Part shown: positions 1-5,763 of the stretch, in pieces
Layout: each line of letters begins with the position of its first letter
Numbering within the stretch: the first letter of the stretch is position 1
Assembly (NCBI GenBank): GCA_905236925.1
Contig: CAJOQS010000215.1
Span: 1 to 8,265 of the forward strand
Direction of reading: 5' to 3'
From: an uncultured Lachnospiraceae bacterium
GTDB lineage: Bacteria; Bacillota; Clostridia; Lachnospirales; Lachnospiraceae
DNA length: 8,265 nucleotides
Translations under genes and position numbers: made by a program
The notes under the pieces: generated by a model
What the model was told of the DNA's origin: nothing
Databases searched by the model: none
What the model saw: the letters and a program-made list of their open reading frames with translations, nothing else

Positions 1-572
1 ACATGCAGGTCGGCCTGCAGGCCAGGCTCATGTCAAAGGCCCTGCGCAAGCTCACCGCCGTTATTTCAAAGTCTAATTGCGTCGTCATCTTCATCAACCA
101 GCTCCGTGAGAAGGTCGGCGTCATGTTCGGCAATCCCGAGACCACGACCGGCGGACGCGCCCTGAAGTTCTATGCTTCGGTACGTATGGATGTCCGCAAG
201 ATCGACGTTATAAAGAACGCCGGCGAGATCATCGGTAACCGCACCAGGATCAAGATAGTCAAGAACAAGATAGCTCCTCCCTTCAAGGAAGCTGAATTTG
301 ACATCATGTACGGCAAGGGCATCTCACGTGAGGGCGATATCCTCGATCTGGCATCGAACGAGAACATCATCGTGAAGTCCGGCGCATGGTTTGCCTACAA
401 CGGCGAGAAGATTGGTCAGGGCCGAGAGAACGCCAAGCTCTGGCTGCTCCAGAATCCTGATGTTATGTCTGAGGTCGAGAACAAGGTAAGGGCAAAGCTC
501 TGTGTTGCACCGAATGCCGACGCTAACGATGAAATAGGTGAATTCAATGAGGATGAGGAAGACAACGACTGA
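1..572 (+). CDS. recA: Recombinase RecA, C-terminal part (5' end outside the window)
   Basis: RecA polymerises on single-stranded DNA, drives ATP-dependent strand exchange and triggers LexA self-cleavage in the SOS response. The window opens mid-gene: bases 1-2 finish a codon and 189 residues follow in frame to the TGA at 570-572. Visible parts are the core strand with VVIFINQLREKVGVMFG, then the DNA-binding L2 loop GNPETTTGGRALKFYASVR, then KIVKNKIAPPFKEAEF, then the C-terminal domain with GAWFAYNGEKIGQGRENA. The protein ends in an acidic tail (EFNEDEEDND), which in RecA proteins moderates DNA access. Walker A and B motifs would lie upstream of the window. The ATG at base 3 is internal Met, not the start; homologues have about 150 residues before it. 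The last 26 nt overlap recX. Identity is secure from the L2 loop; only the N-terminal half cannot be judged. Confidence 0.97.
   Translation, partial: MQVGLQARLMSKALRKLTAVISKSNCVVIFINQLREKVGVMFGNPETTTGGRALKFYASVRMDVRKIDVIKNAGEIIGNRTRIKIVKNKIAPPFKEAEFDIMYGKGISREGDILDLASNENIIVKSGAWFAYNGEKIGQGRENAKLWLLQNPDVMSEVENKVRAKLCVAPNADANDEIGEFNEDEEDND
536..541 (+). promoter_or_regulatory. Ribosome binding site deciding the recX start
   Basis: AGGTGA sits inside the recA reading frame, 5 nt before the ATG at 547. It favours that ATG over the in-frame GTG at 538, which overlaps the site itself and has no purine-rich stretch at the right distance. The match to the Shine-Dalgarno consensus is moderate, so a start at the next ATG (553) cannot be excluded. 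Confidence 0.55.
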
Positions 573-1092
573 GCAGCAGGAGTCCCTTTCCGAGGACGAA
601 CTCTACCGGCAGGCCGTTAACAAGGCACTCTTTATACTGGAACATTCGGACAAGTCTGAAGCGGAGCTCCGCCGAAGGCTTGTCATGAATTCCTATCCTG
701 AAGCAATAGTGGATCGCGCAATGGAATACGTGCGCGATCTTCATTATATTGATGACGAGAGGTATGCTTCTTCATATATCAGAACTCACTCCGGCGCCTT
801 AAGCCGCAGGGAGATGAGCAACAAGCTCCTTCAGAAGGGCATATCGCGCGAAGTCATTGACGCGGCTTTTCAAACAGCCGGCGAGGAGGATCCCTCCGTT
901 AATCATGCGGAGACCGCGGCGGCGGTCAGAACACTCTCAAAAAAGCTCGGGATCAGAAGAAAGCTTACACCCAAGGAACGCATGAGCGTATACGGCCATA
1001 TGCTCAGGAAGGGCTTTAAACGCGACGATATCATCGCCGCATTCGAAGAACTTGAGGTTGTTGTCGAACGCGAGGAGATCCCCTTCGAATGA
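547..1092 (+). CDS. recX: Regulatory protein RecX
   Basis: RecX binds in the groove of RecA filaments and limits their growth and activity. The 181-residue product is close to the family's usual 150-200+ residues. It is built almost wholly of short helices, as expected for the three tandem three-helix repeats. The most diagnostic stretch is residues 66-78, HYIDDERYASSYI, matching the RecX (Y/F)-(I/L)-DDERFA signature. Around it are KSEAELRRRLVMNSY (36-50) and LSRREMSNKLLQKGIS (85-100). A later repeat covers about 143-168 (KERMSVYGHMLRKGFKRDDI). The N-terminus is basic then acidic and looks disordered. The start overlaps the end of recA by 26 nt, which suggests translational coupling and keeps the inhibitor at low level relative to RecA. 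A GTG at 538 is an alternative start adding three residues. No convincing terminator follows the stop. Confidence 0.93.
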   Translation: MRMRKTTTEQQESLSEDELYRQAVNKALFILEHSDKSEAELRRRLVMNSYPEAIVDRAMEYVRDLHYIDDERYASSYIRTHSGALSRREMSNKLLQKGISREVIDAAFQTAGEEDPSVNHAETAAAVRTLSKKLGIRRKLTPKERMSVYGHMLRKGFKRDDIIAAFEELEVVVEREEIPFE

Positions 1093-1150
1093 TTCCTTTT
1101 CTAACTAATTTTTTTGGATTTGTCAGATATTTTTTATTCTTCTATCTTTA

Positions 1151-1180
1151 TTGACAAAATAATCTTGCCTCCCATATAAT
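1151..1180 (+). promoter_or_regulatory. Consensus SigA/sigma-70 promoter for the guaB-pur operon
   Basis: The -35 hexamer TTGACA (1151-1156) and -10 hexamer TATAAT (1175-1180) both match consensus exactly, with an 18-bp spacer. The predicted start is the A at 1187, 7 nt past the -10 box, giving a leader of about 46 nt to the guaB ATG. The DNA just upstream (1105-1150) is very T-rich, and could help RNA polymerase alpha-subunit contact or bend the DNA. An intrinsically strong promoter for a biosynthetic operon implies repression when purines are plentiful; the inverted repeat over the -10 box is the best candidate site. The transcription start is predicted, not observed. Confidence 0.85.
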
Positions 1181-1222
1181 GATTCTATTGTTTTTTTGTG
1201 ATATCAGCATTTATATGGGAGG
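1168..1222. repeat. Perfect 12-bp inverted repeat spanning the -10 box and guaB ribosome site
   Basis: CCTCCCATATAA at 1168-1179 is the exact reverse complement of TTATATGGGAGG at 1211-1222. The arms are separated by 31 bp, and their centres lie 43 bp apart, close to four turns of B-DNA. The left arm covers five of the six -10 bases; the right arm covers the core of the guaB Shine-Dalgarno sequence. The predicted start at 1187 lies between the arms, so a transcript from this promoter holds only the right arm. Read-through RNA from recA-recX would hold both and could fold to mask the ribosome site. It could equally be a two-site operator. The symmetry is seen directly; the role is inference. 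Confidence 0.6.
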
Positions 1223-1225
1223 AAG
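1217..1225 (+). promoter_or_regulatory. Strong ribosome binding site for guaB
   Basis: GGGAGGAAG contains the GGAGG core (1218-1222), ending 10 nt before the ATG at 1233. It decides the start. The in-frame ATG at 1179 lies inside the -10 hexamer and upstream of the predicted transcript start. The in-frame ATG at 1215 overlaps the Shine-Dalgarno sequence itself. Confidence 0.85.
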
Positions 1226-1232
1226 TCTTTTT

Positions 1233-2735
1233 ATGGCTAAGATCATCAATGAACCTTCTCACACCTTCAATGAGTATCTGCTCATTCCGGGTTTTTCTTC
1301 CGCAGAGTGTACTCCTGCAAATGTATCCCTTAAAACCCCTCTGGTTAAGTATCGCAGGGGAGAAGTACCTGCTATATCAATGAACATCCCTATGGTATCT
1401 GCAATCATGCAATCCGTCTCCGGAGACAGGCTCGCGATAGCACTGGCAACCGAAGGCGGTATTTCTTTTATCTATGGTTCGCAGACGATCGAGGATGAAG
1501 CCGCTATGATCAAGCGCGTTAAATCCTATAAGGCGGGATTTGTTAAAAGCGATTCGAACCTTCGCCCGGATTCAACTCTGGCCGATGTGCTCGAACTGAA
1601 GGAGCGCACAGGTCATTCAACCGTTGCGATCACTGAGGATGGAACGAGAGAGGGCAAGCTCGTCGGTATCGTAACGAGCAAGGATTACCGTGTCAGCAGG
1701 CTGGACAGAAGCACTCCGGTTTCATCGTTTATGACACCTTTTGAGAAGCTTATCTGGGCAAAGGAGGGGACGACCCTTAAGGAAGCCAATGATATTCTCT
1801 GGGATCATAAGCTTAACGCTCTTCCGATAATCGATGACGACGGGAAGCTCTGCTACTTTGTTTTCCGTAAGGACTATGACATGCATAAGCAGAATCCCAA
1901 TGAGCTGCTTGATTCGCATAAGAGATATGTTGTCGGCGCTGGTATCAATACCCGCGACTATGAGGAGCGTATTCCCGCTCTGCTTGAGGCGGGAGCAGAT
2001 GTACTGTGCATTGATTCCTCTGAAGGCTTTTCTGAGTGGCAGAAGAGAACTCTCTCATGGGTTCGTGAAAAATACGGCGATACCGTAAAGATAGGCGCCG
2101 GAAATGTTGTTGATGCCGCAGGCTTCCGCTTCCTAGCAGAGTGCGGTGCCGATTTCGTCAAGGTCGGTATCGGCGGCGGATCGATATGCATCACCCGTGA
2201 GACCAAGGGTATCGGACGCGGTCAGGCTACAGCGCTTATCGAGGTATGCAAGGAACGAGACAGGTATTACGAGGAAACCGGCATCTACGTTCCGGTCTGC
2301 TCGGACGGCGGTATAGTTTACGATCATCATATAACCCTTGCGCTGGCGATGGGAGCGGATTTCGTAATGCTCGGCAGATACTTCGCAAGGTTCGATGAGA
2401 GCCCCACAAACAAGGTCAGCATAGGCGGAACCTATTACAAGGAGTACTGGGGAGAGGGTTCTGCACGTGCGAGAAACTGGCAGCGCTATGACATGGGCGG
2501 AGATAAGAAGCTCAGCTTCGAGGAAGGAGTTGACTCCTATGTTCCCTACGCCGGCACATTAAAGGATAACGTTGAAATGAGCCTTAGCAAGGTTAAGTCC
2601 ACGATGTGCAACTGCGGAGCGCTGACGATCCCTGAGCTTCAGGAGAAAGCTGTCATCACGCTGGTTTCCGCAACAAGTATTGTTGAGGGCGGCGCTCACG
2701 ATGTCATTCAGAAGGATAAGACACAGATCAAATAA
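1233..2735 (+). CDS. guaB: IMP dehydrogenase (Tritrichomonas-like bacterial type)
   Basis: The enzyme oxidises IMP to XMP with NAD+, the committed step to guanine nucleotides, in the cytosol. From the ATG chosen by the ribosome site it has 500 residues, the usual family length. A TIM-barrel catalytic domain (about 1-100 and 228-500) is interrupted by a pair of CBS domains (about 105-225; the second includes SFMTPFEKLIWAKEGTTLKE), which in this family bind adenine or guanine nucleotides and regulate activity. Visible active-site elements are D261 in CIDSSEG, the potassium/catalytic loop GIGGGSICITRE with nucleophile C319, R322, D358 in CSDGG, R382, E408, and the general-base dyad R418-Y419 in NWQRYD on the flap. 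MAKIINEPSHTFNEYLLIPG is a good family N-terminus. The gene heads the operon, 24 nt before purE. The GGGSICITRE-type loop separates it from the common GPGSICTTR form; it resembles the T. foetus enzyme closely. Confidence 0.97.
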   Translation: MAKIINEPSHTFNEYLLIPGFSSAECTPANVSLKTPLVKYRRGEVPAISMNIPMVSAIMQSVSGDRLAIALATEGGISFIYGSQTIEDEAAMIKRVKSYKAGFVKSDSNLRPDSTLADVLELKERTGHSTVAITEDGTREGKLVGIVTSKDYRVSRLDRSTPVSSFMTPFEKLIWAKEGTTLKEANDILWDHKLNALPIIDDDGKLCYFVFRKDYDMHKQNPNELLDSHKRYVVGAGINTRDYEERIPALLEAGADVLCIDSSEGFSEWQKRTLSWVREKYGDTVKIGAGNVVDAAGFRFLAECGADFVKVGIGGGSICITRETKGIGRGQATALIEVCKERDRYYEETGIYVPVCSDGGIVYDHHITLALAMGADFVMLGRYFARFDESPTNKVSIGGTYYKEYWGEGSARARNWQRYDMGGDKKLSFEEGVDSYVPYAGTLKDNVEMSLSKVKSTMCNCGALTIPELQEKAVITLVSATSIVEGGAHDVIQKDKTQIK

Positions 2736-2759
2736 ACCGGCAGGCGGAACGGAGAGAAT

Positions 2760-3257
2760 ATGAAAAAAGTCGGAATAATCATGGGCAGCGACAGCGATCT
2801 GCCCGTTATCGAGAAAACAACAGGTGTTCTTGATGAACTCGGAGTACCCTATGAGGTTCATATCTATTCGGCGCACAGGACACCGCAGGAAGCGCATGAT
2901 TTCGCGGTAAACGCGAGAGAAAGCGGCTTCGGGGCGATCATAGCAGCGGCAGGCATGGCGGCACATCTTGCGGGAGCAATAGCGGCGAACACAACTCTTC
3001 CCGTTATCGGCATTCCCTGCAAGGGACCGGTCTTTGACGGCATGGACGCGCTTCTTTCCACGGTTCAGATGCCCACAGGCATTCCGGTGGCGACGGTTGC
3101 GGTGAACGGAGGCGCTAACGCGGCTCTTCTCGCGGCGCAGATACTTGCGGTTGAGGACGCTGAACTTGCCGGAAAGCTTGACGCAAAACGCGCAAAGGAT
3201 TCTGCCGCGGTACTTGAGAAGGACAGAACCGTTGAGTCAAGATTGATGAGGAAATGA
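2760..3257 (+). CDS. purE: Class I PurE, N5-carboxyaminoimidazole ribonucleotide mutase
   Basis: Class I PurE moves the carboxylate of N5-CAIR (made by PurK from AIR, ATP and bicarbonate) to carbon 4, giving CAIR in de novo purine synthesis; the family forms a cytosolic octamer. The 165 residues match the usual length. The nucleotide loop is GSDSDLPVIEKT (9-20). The catalytic motif SAHRTP has His39, equivalent to E. coli His45. The second loop AGMAAHLAG (64-72) contains His69, and QMPTGIPVATVAVNGGANAALLAAQIL (103-129) is the typical C-terminal signature. SAHRTP and AAHL favour class I over class II (direct AIR carboxylase, usually SAHKT and no AHLPG). In the second loop the usual Pro of AHLPG is Ala71. 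A GGAGAG site lies 3 nt before the ATG. purF follows 16 nt after the stop. No purK is present in the window. Assignment to class I is from motifs only. Confidence 0.95.
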   Translation: MKKVGIIMGSDSDLPVIEKTTGVLDELGVPYEVHIYSAHRTPQEAHDFAVNARESGFGAIIAAAGMAAHLAGAIAANTTLPVIGIPCKGPVFDGMDALLSTVQMPTGIPVATVAVNGGANAALLAAQILAVEDAELAGKLDAKRAKDSAAVLEKDRTVESRLMRK

Positions 3258-3273
3258 TCGGAGGGAAGAAGTA

Positions 3274-4698
3274 ATGGGAGGCTTTTTCGGAGCTGTTTCA
3301 AAAAGGGACATAATCCTTGATGTTTTTTTCGGAGTCGATTATCACAGCCACCTGGGGACGAGGGCTGCCGGACTCGCATATTGGGATAAAGAGAAGGGCT
3401 TTCAGAGAGAGATCCACTCGATAGAAAACTCGCCCTTCAGAACGAAATTTGAAAACGACCTGCACGAGTTCAGCGGAACAAGCGGAGTAGGATGTATCAG
3501 TGATACCGATCCCCAGCCGCTTCTTGTACGCTCGAATCTCGGAACGTTCGCGATCACAACGGTCGGTATCATCAACAACGCGGAGCAGCTGACACAGAAT
3601 TACTGCGATGCGCACAGCAGCCAGTTTATGGCGATGAGTTCGGGAAAGGTCAATTCCACGGAGCTTGTTGCGGCTCTTATCTGCGAGCAGAATGATTTTG
3701 TCAGCGGAATAAGACACGCACAGGAGCTGATCGACGGATCGATGTCCCTGCTCATACTTACACCTGAGGGAAGCATTATCGCGGCAAGGGACAGGATGGG
3801 GCGACTTCCGGTACTGCTCGGAAAGGACAATGACGGCTTCTGCGTTTCCTTTGAGTCGTTTGCCTATCAGAAGCTGGGCTATCATAACGAATATGAGCTG
3901 GGGCCCGGTGAGATAGTTAAGATTACTCCGGAAGGGTTTGAGACCCTCTCCGCGGCGGGACGCGAGATGAAGATATGCGCGTTCCTCTGGACCTATTACG
4001 GATATCCGAACTCGAACTACGAGGGTGTCAATGTCGAAGTGATGCGCTATAAGAACGGCGAGATCATGGCGCGGAACGAAGAAGAAAGGGGCACTCTTCC
4101 CGATGTGGATTACGTTGCCGGCGTCCCCGATTCGGGAATTCCGCACGCGATCGGATATGCACACGAGAGCGGGAAGAGCTTTGCAAGACCGTTTGTAAAG
4201 TACACGCCCACATGGCCCAGATCCTTCATGCCCAGCAGTCAGGAGATCAGGAACCGGATCGCTAAGATGAAGCAGATTCCGGTACCGGAGCTGATCGAGG
4301 GGAAAAAGCTCCTGTTTGTTGACGATTCGATCGTAAGGGGAACACAGCTGCGTGAGACGGTCGAATTCCTTTATTCCTCAGGAGCCAAGGAGGTTCATAT
4401 GCGTTCTGCCTGTCCTCCGATAATGTACTCATGCAAGTATCTCAATTTCTCGAGAGGAACCTCCGAGATGGAGCTCCTTTCAAGGCGGATAATAAGAGAG
4501 CTTGAAGGCGAGCAGGGAGAAAGGCATCTCGACGAGTATACCGATACGACCAAGGAGCGCGGAAAATGCATGCTCAAGAGGATATGCGACAGCCTCGGAT
4601 TTGACTCGCTGGAGTATCAGACACTGGATGGTCTTTTGGATGCGATAGGTATCGACAGGTCCAAGATCTGCACCTATTGCTGGAACGGAAAGGAATGA
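3274..4698 (+). CDS. purF: PurF-type amidophosphoribosyltransferase lacking the glutaminase nucleophile
   Basis: PurF makes 5-phosphoribosylamine from PRPP and an amino donor, the first step of purine synthesis. The 474 residues split into an N-terminal Ntn-amidotransferase fold (about 1-235) and a phosphoribosyltransferase domain (about 236-474) with an intact PRPP loop LLFVDDSIVRGTQ (346-358) and VAGVPDSGI (281-289). Normal PurF matures to an N-terminal Cys (MCGI...); this one begins MGGFFGAV with no Cys. An in-frame TGA at 3247-3249 and a GGAGG site at 3260-3264 leave no upstream alternative. Other glutamine-site positions also differ: TTVGIINN replaces the AHNGNLTN-type motif, VNSTE replaces TSDSE, and the VRYPT segment is absent. 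C235, C387, C466 and C469 fit the four [4Fe-4S] ligands of B. subtilis PurF. I infer an ammonia-dependent enzyme or one fed by a separate glutaminase; a paralogue with another role is possible. The symbol is by homology. Confidence 0.85.
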   Translation: MGGFFGAVSKRDIILDVFFGVDYHSHLGTRAAGLAYWDKEKGFQREIHSIENSPFRTKFENDLHEFSGTSGVGCISDTDPQPLLVRSNLGTFAITTVGIINNAEQLTQNYCDAHSSQFMAMSSGKVNSTELVAALICEQNDFVSGIRHAQELIDGSMSLLILTPEGSIIAARDRMGRLPVLLGKDNDGFCVSFESFAYQKLGYHNEYELGPGEIVKITPEGFETLSAAGREMKICAFLWTYYGYPNSNYEGVNVEVMRYKNGEIMARNEEERGTLPDVDYVAGVPDSGIPHAIGYAHESGKSFARPFVKYTPTWPRSFMPSSQEIRNRIAKMKQIPVPELIEGKKLLFVDDSIVRGTQLRETVEFLYSSGAKEVHMRSACPPIMYSCKYLNFSRGTSEMELLSRRIIRELEGEQGERHLDEYTDTTKERGKCMLKRICDSLGFDSLEYQTLDGLLDAIGIDRSKICTYCWNGKE

Positions 4699-4702
4699 TG
4701 TC

Positions 4703-5746
4703 ATGAACAATTCACATTCTGCCAGCTATGCTGCGGCTGGAGTTGATATCGAGGCGGGCTATGAAGGCGTTCGCCTTATGAAAAAGCATGTTGAACGTAC
4801 CGTTATCCCGGGAGTTGTATCGGGTATCGGCGGATTCGGCGGACTTTTCGCTCCGGATATGTCCGGAATGAGCGAGCCGGTCCTTGTTTCGGGAACCGAC
4901 GGCGTCGGAACCAAGCAGAGGATCGCCCAGATCATGGGAATTCATAATACGATAGGCATCGACTGCGTGGCAATGTGTGTCAACGACATCATCTGCTGCG
5001 GAGCCAGGCCTCTGTTTTTCCTTGATTACATAGCGATAGGAAAAAACGATCCCGAAAAGGTTGCGGGGCTTGTTGAGGGAGTCGCGGAGGGCTGCGTTAG
5101 AGCCGGATGTGCTCTGATAGGCGGCGAGACGGCAGAACATCCCGGAACTATGAAGGCTGACGACTACGATCTCGCGGGCTTCAGTGTAGGAATAGTCGAC
5201 AAGAGCAAGGTTATAGACAACAGGCGCATGAAGGCCGGCGATACAGTTATCGGACTGGCTTCGAGCGGTATTCATTCAAACGGCTATTCTCTTGTGCGCA
5301 AGGTCTTTGATGTTGAGAACGCAGACCTCGGCGAATTCGTGCCGGAGCTTGGAGGGAAGCTCGGCGAGGTCCTTCTGACACCTACAAAGATCTATGTAAA
5401 GCCCGTACTTGCCGCGATAAAGGAGGCCGATGTCAAGGGAATAAGCCATATCACCGGCGGCGGCTTCTATGAGAATATACCCAGATCTATCCCCGACGGG
5501 CTTTGCGCGAGGATAGACAAGTCGGCGGTTAAGATCCCTGCCGTTTTCAAGCTTCTTCAGGAAAAGGGCGGTATCCCCGAACGCGATATGTTCAACACCT
5601 ACAACATGGGTGTCGGAATGAGTCTGGTCGTATCGAAGGAAACTGCGGGAGCCGCGCTTGACGCACTTCGCGGAAACGGCGAGGACGCATTCGTGATAGG
5701 TGAGATAACCGAAGGAAATGATAAGATCGAGCTTAGTCAGGACTGA
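4703..5746 (+). CDS. purM: Phosphoribosylformylglycinamidine cyclo-ligase (AIR synthetase)
   Basis: PurM closes the imidazole ring, converting FGAM and ATP to aminoimidazole ribonucleotide. The product has 347 residues, matching the usual 340-350. N-terminal domain motifs include SYAAAGVDIEAG (8-19), the glycine-rich GVVSGIGGFGGLF (37-49), VSGTDGVGTK (62-71) and IGIDCVAMCVNDI (84-96). GGETAEHPG (140-148) is the family loop, with His146 where many homologues have Met. The C-terminal domain carries GLASSGIHSNGYSLVRK (184-200) and HITGGGFYENIPR, both typical of the PurM/PurL ATP-binding superfamily. The ATG lies 4 nt after the purF stop, with AAGGA 8 nt upstream; two nearer ATGs (4695, 4698) are out of frame. 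This tight spacing suggests coupled translation with purF. No unusual truncation or missing motif was seen. Confidence 0.97.
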   Translation: MNNSHSASYAAAGVDIEAGYEGVRLMKKHVERTVIPGVVSGIGGFGGLFAPDMSGMSEPVLVSGTDGVGTKQRIAQIMGIHNTIGIDCVAMCVNDIICCGARPLFFLDYIAIGKNDPEKVAGLVEGVAEGCVRAGCALIGGETAEHPGTMKADDYDLAGFSVGIVDKSKVIDNRRMKAGDTVIGLASSGIHSNGYSLVRKVFDVENADLGEFVPELGGKLGEVLLTPTKIYVKPVLAAIKEADVKGISHITGGGFYENIPRSIPDGLCARIDKSAVKIPAVFKLLQEKGGIPERDMFNTYNMGVGMSLVVSKETAGAALDALRGNGEDAFVIGEITEGNDKIELSQD

Positions 5747-5763
5747 TAAAGGAGCATGACGGA

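Noticed and set aside
1064..1115. Intrinsic terminator after recX
   Set aside because: A weak TCGAA/TTCGA stem (1064-1068 with 1084-1088) lies inside the recX end and is about 20 nt from the run of seven T at 1109-1115. There is no GC-rich hairpin directly before the T run.
1179..1232. N-terminal extension of guaB from the ATG at 1179 (or 1215)
   Set aside because: The ATG at 1179 is within the -10 hexamer and before the predicted transcript start; the 1215 ATG overlaps the Shine-Dalgarno sequence. MAKIINEP from 1233 is a good family N-terminus.
1187..1232. Purine or other riboswitch in the guaB leader
   Set aside because: The predicted leader is only about 46 nt, too short for a purine aptamer plus expression platform, and no conserved aptamer core was seen.
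3274..3279. Missing PurF Cys explained by a wrong start or frameshift
   Set aside because: There is an in-frame stop at 3247-3249, a well-placed ribosome site and an uninterrupted frame. Several other glutamine-site residues are also changed, so a single sequencing error does not explain it.
3298..4164. Open frame of 288 codons on the - strand opposite purF
   Set aside because: Fully antisense to a gene with an intact PRPP loop; composition is rich in Arg, His and Ser as in typical shadow frames, and no family is recognised.
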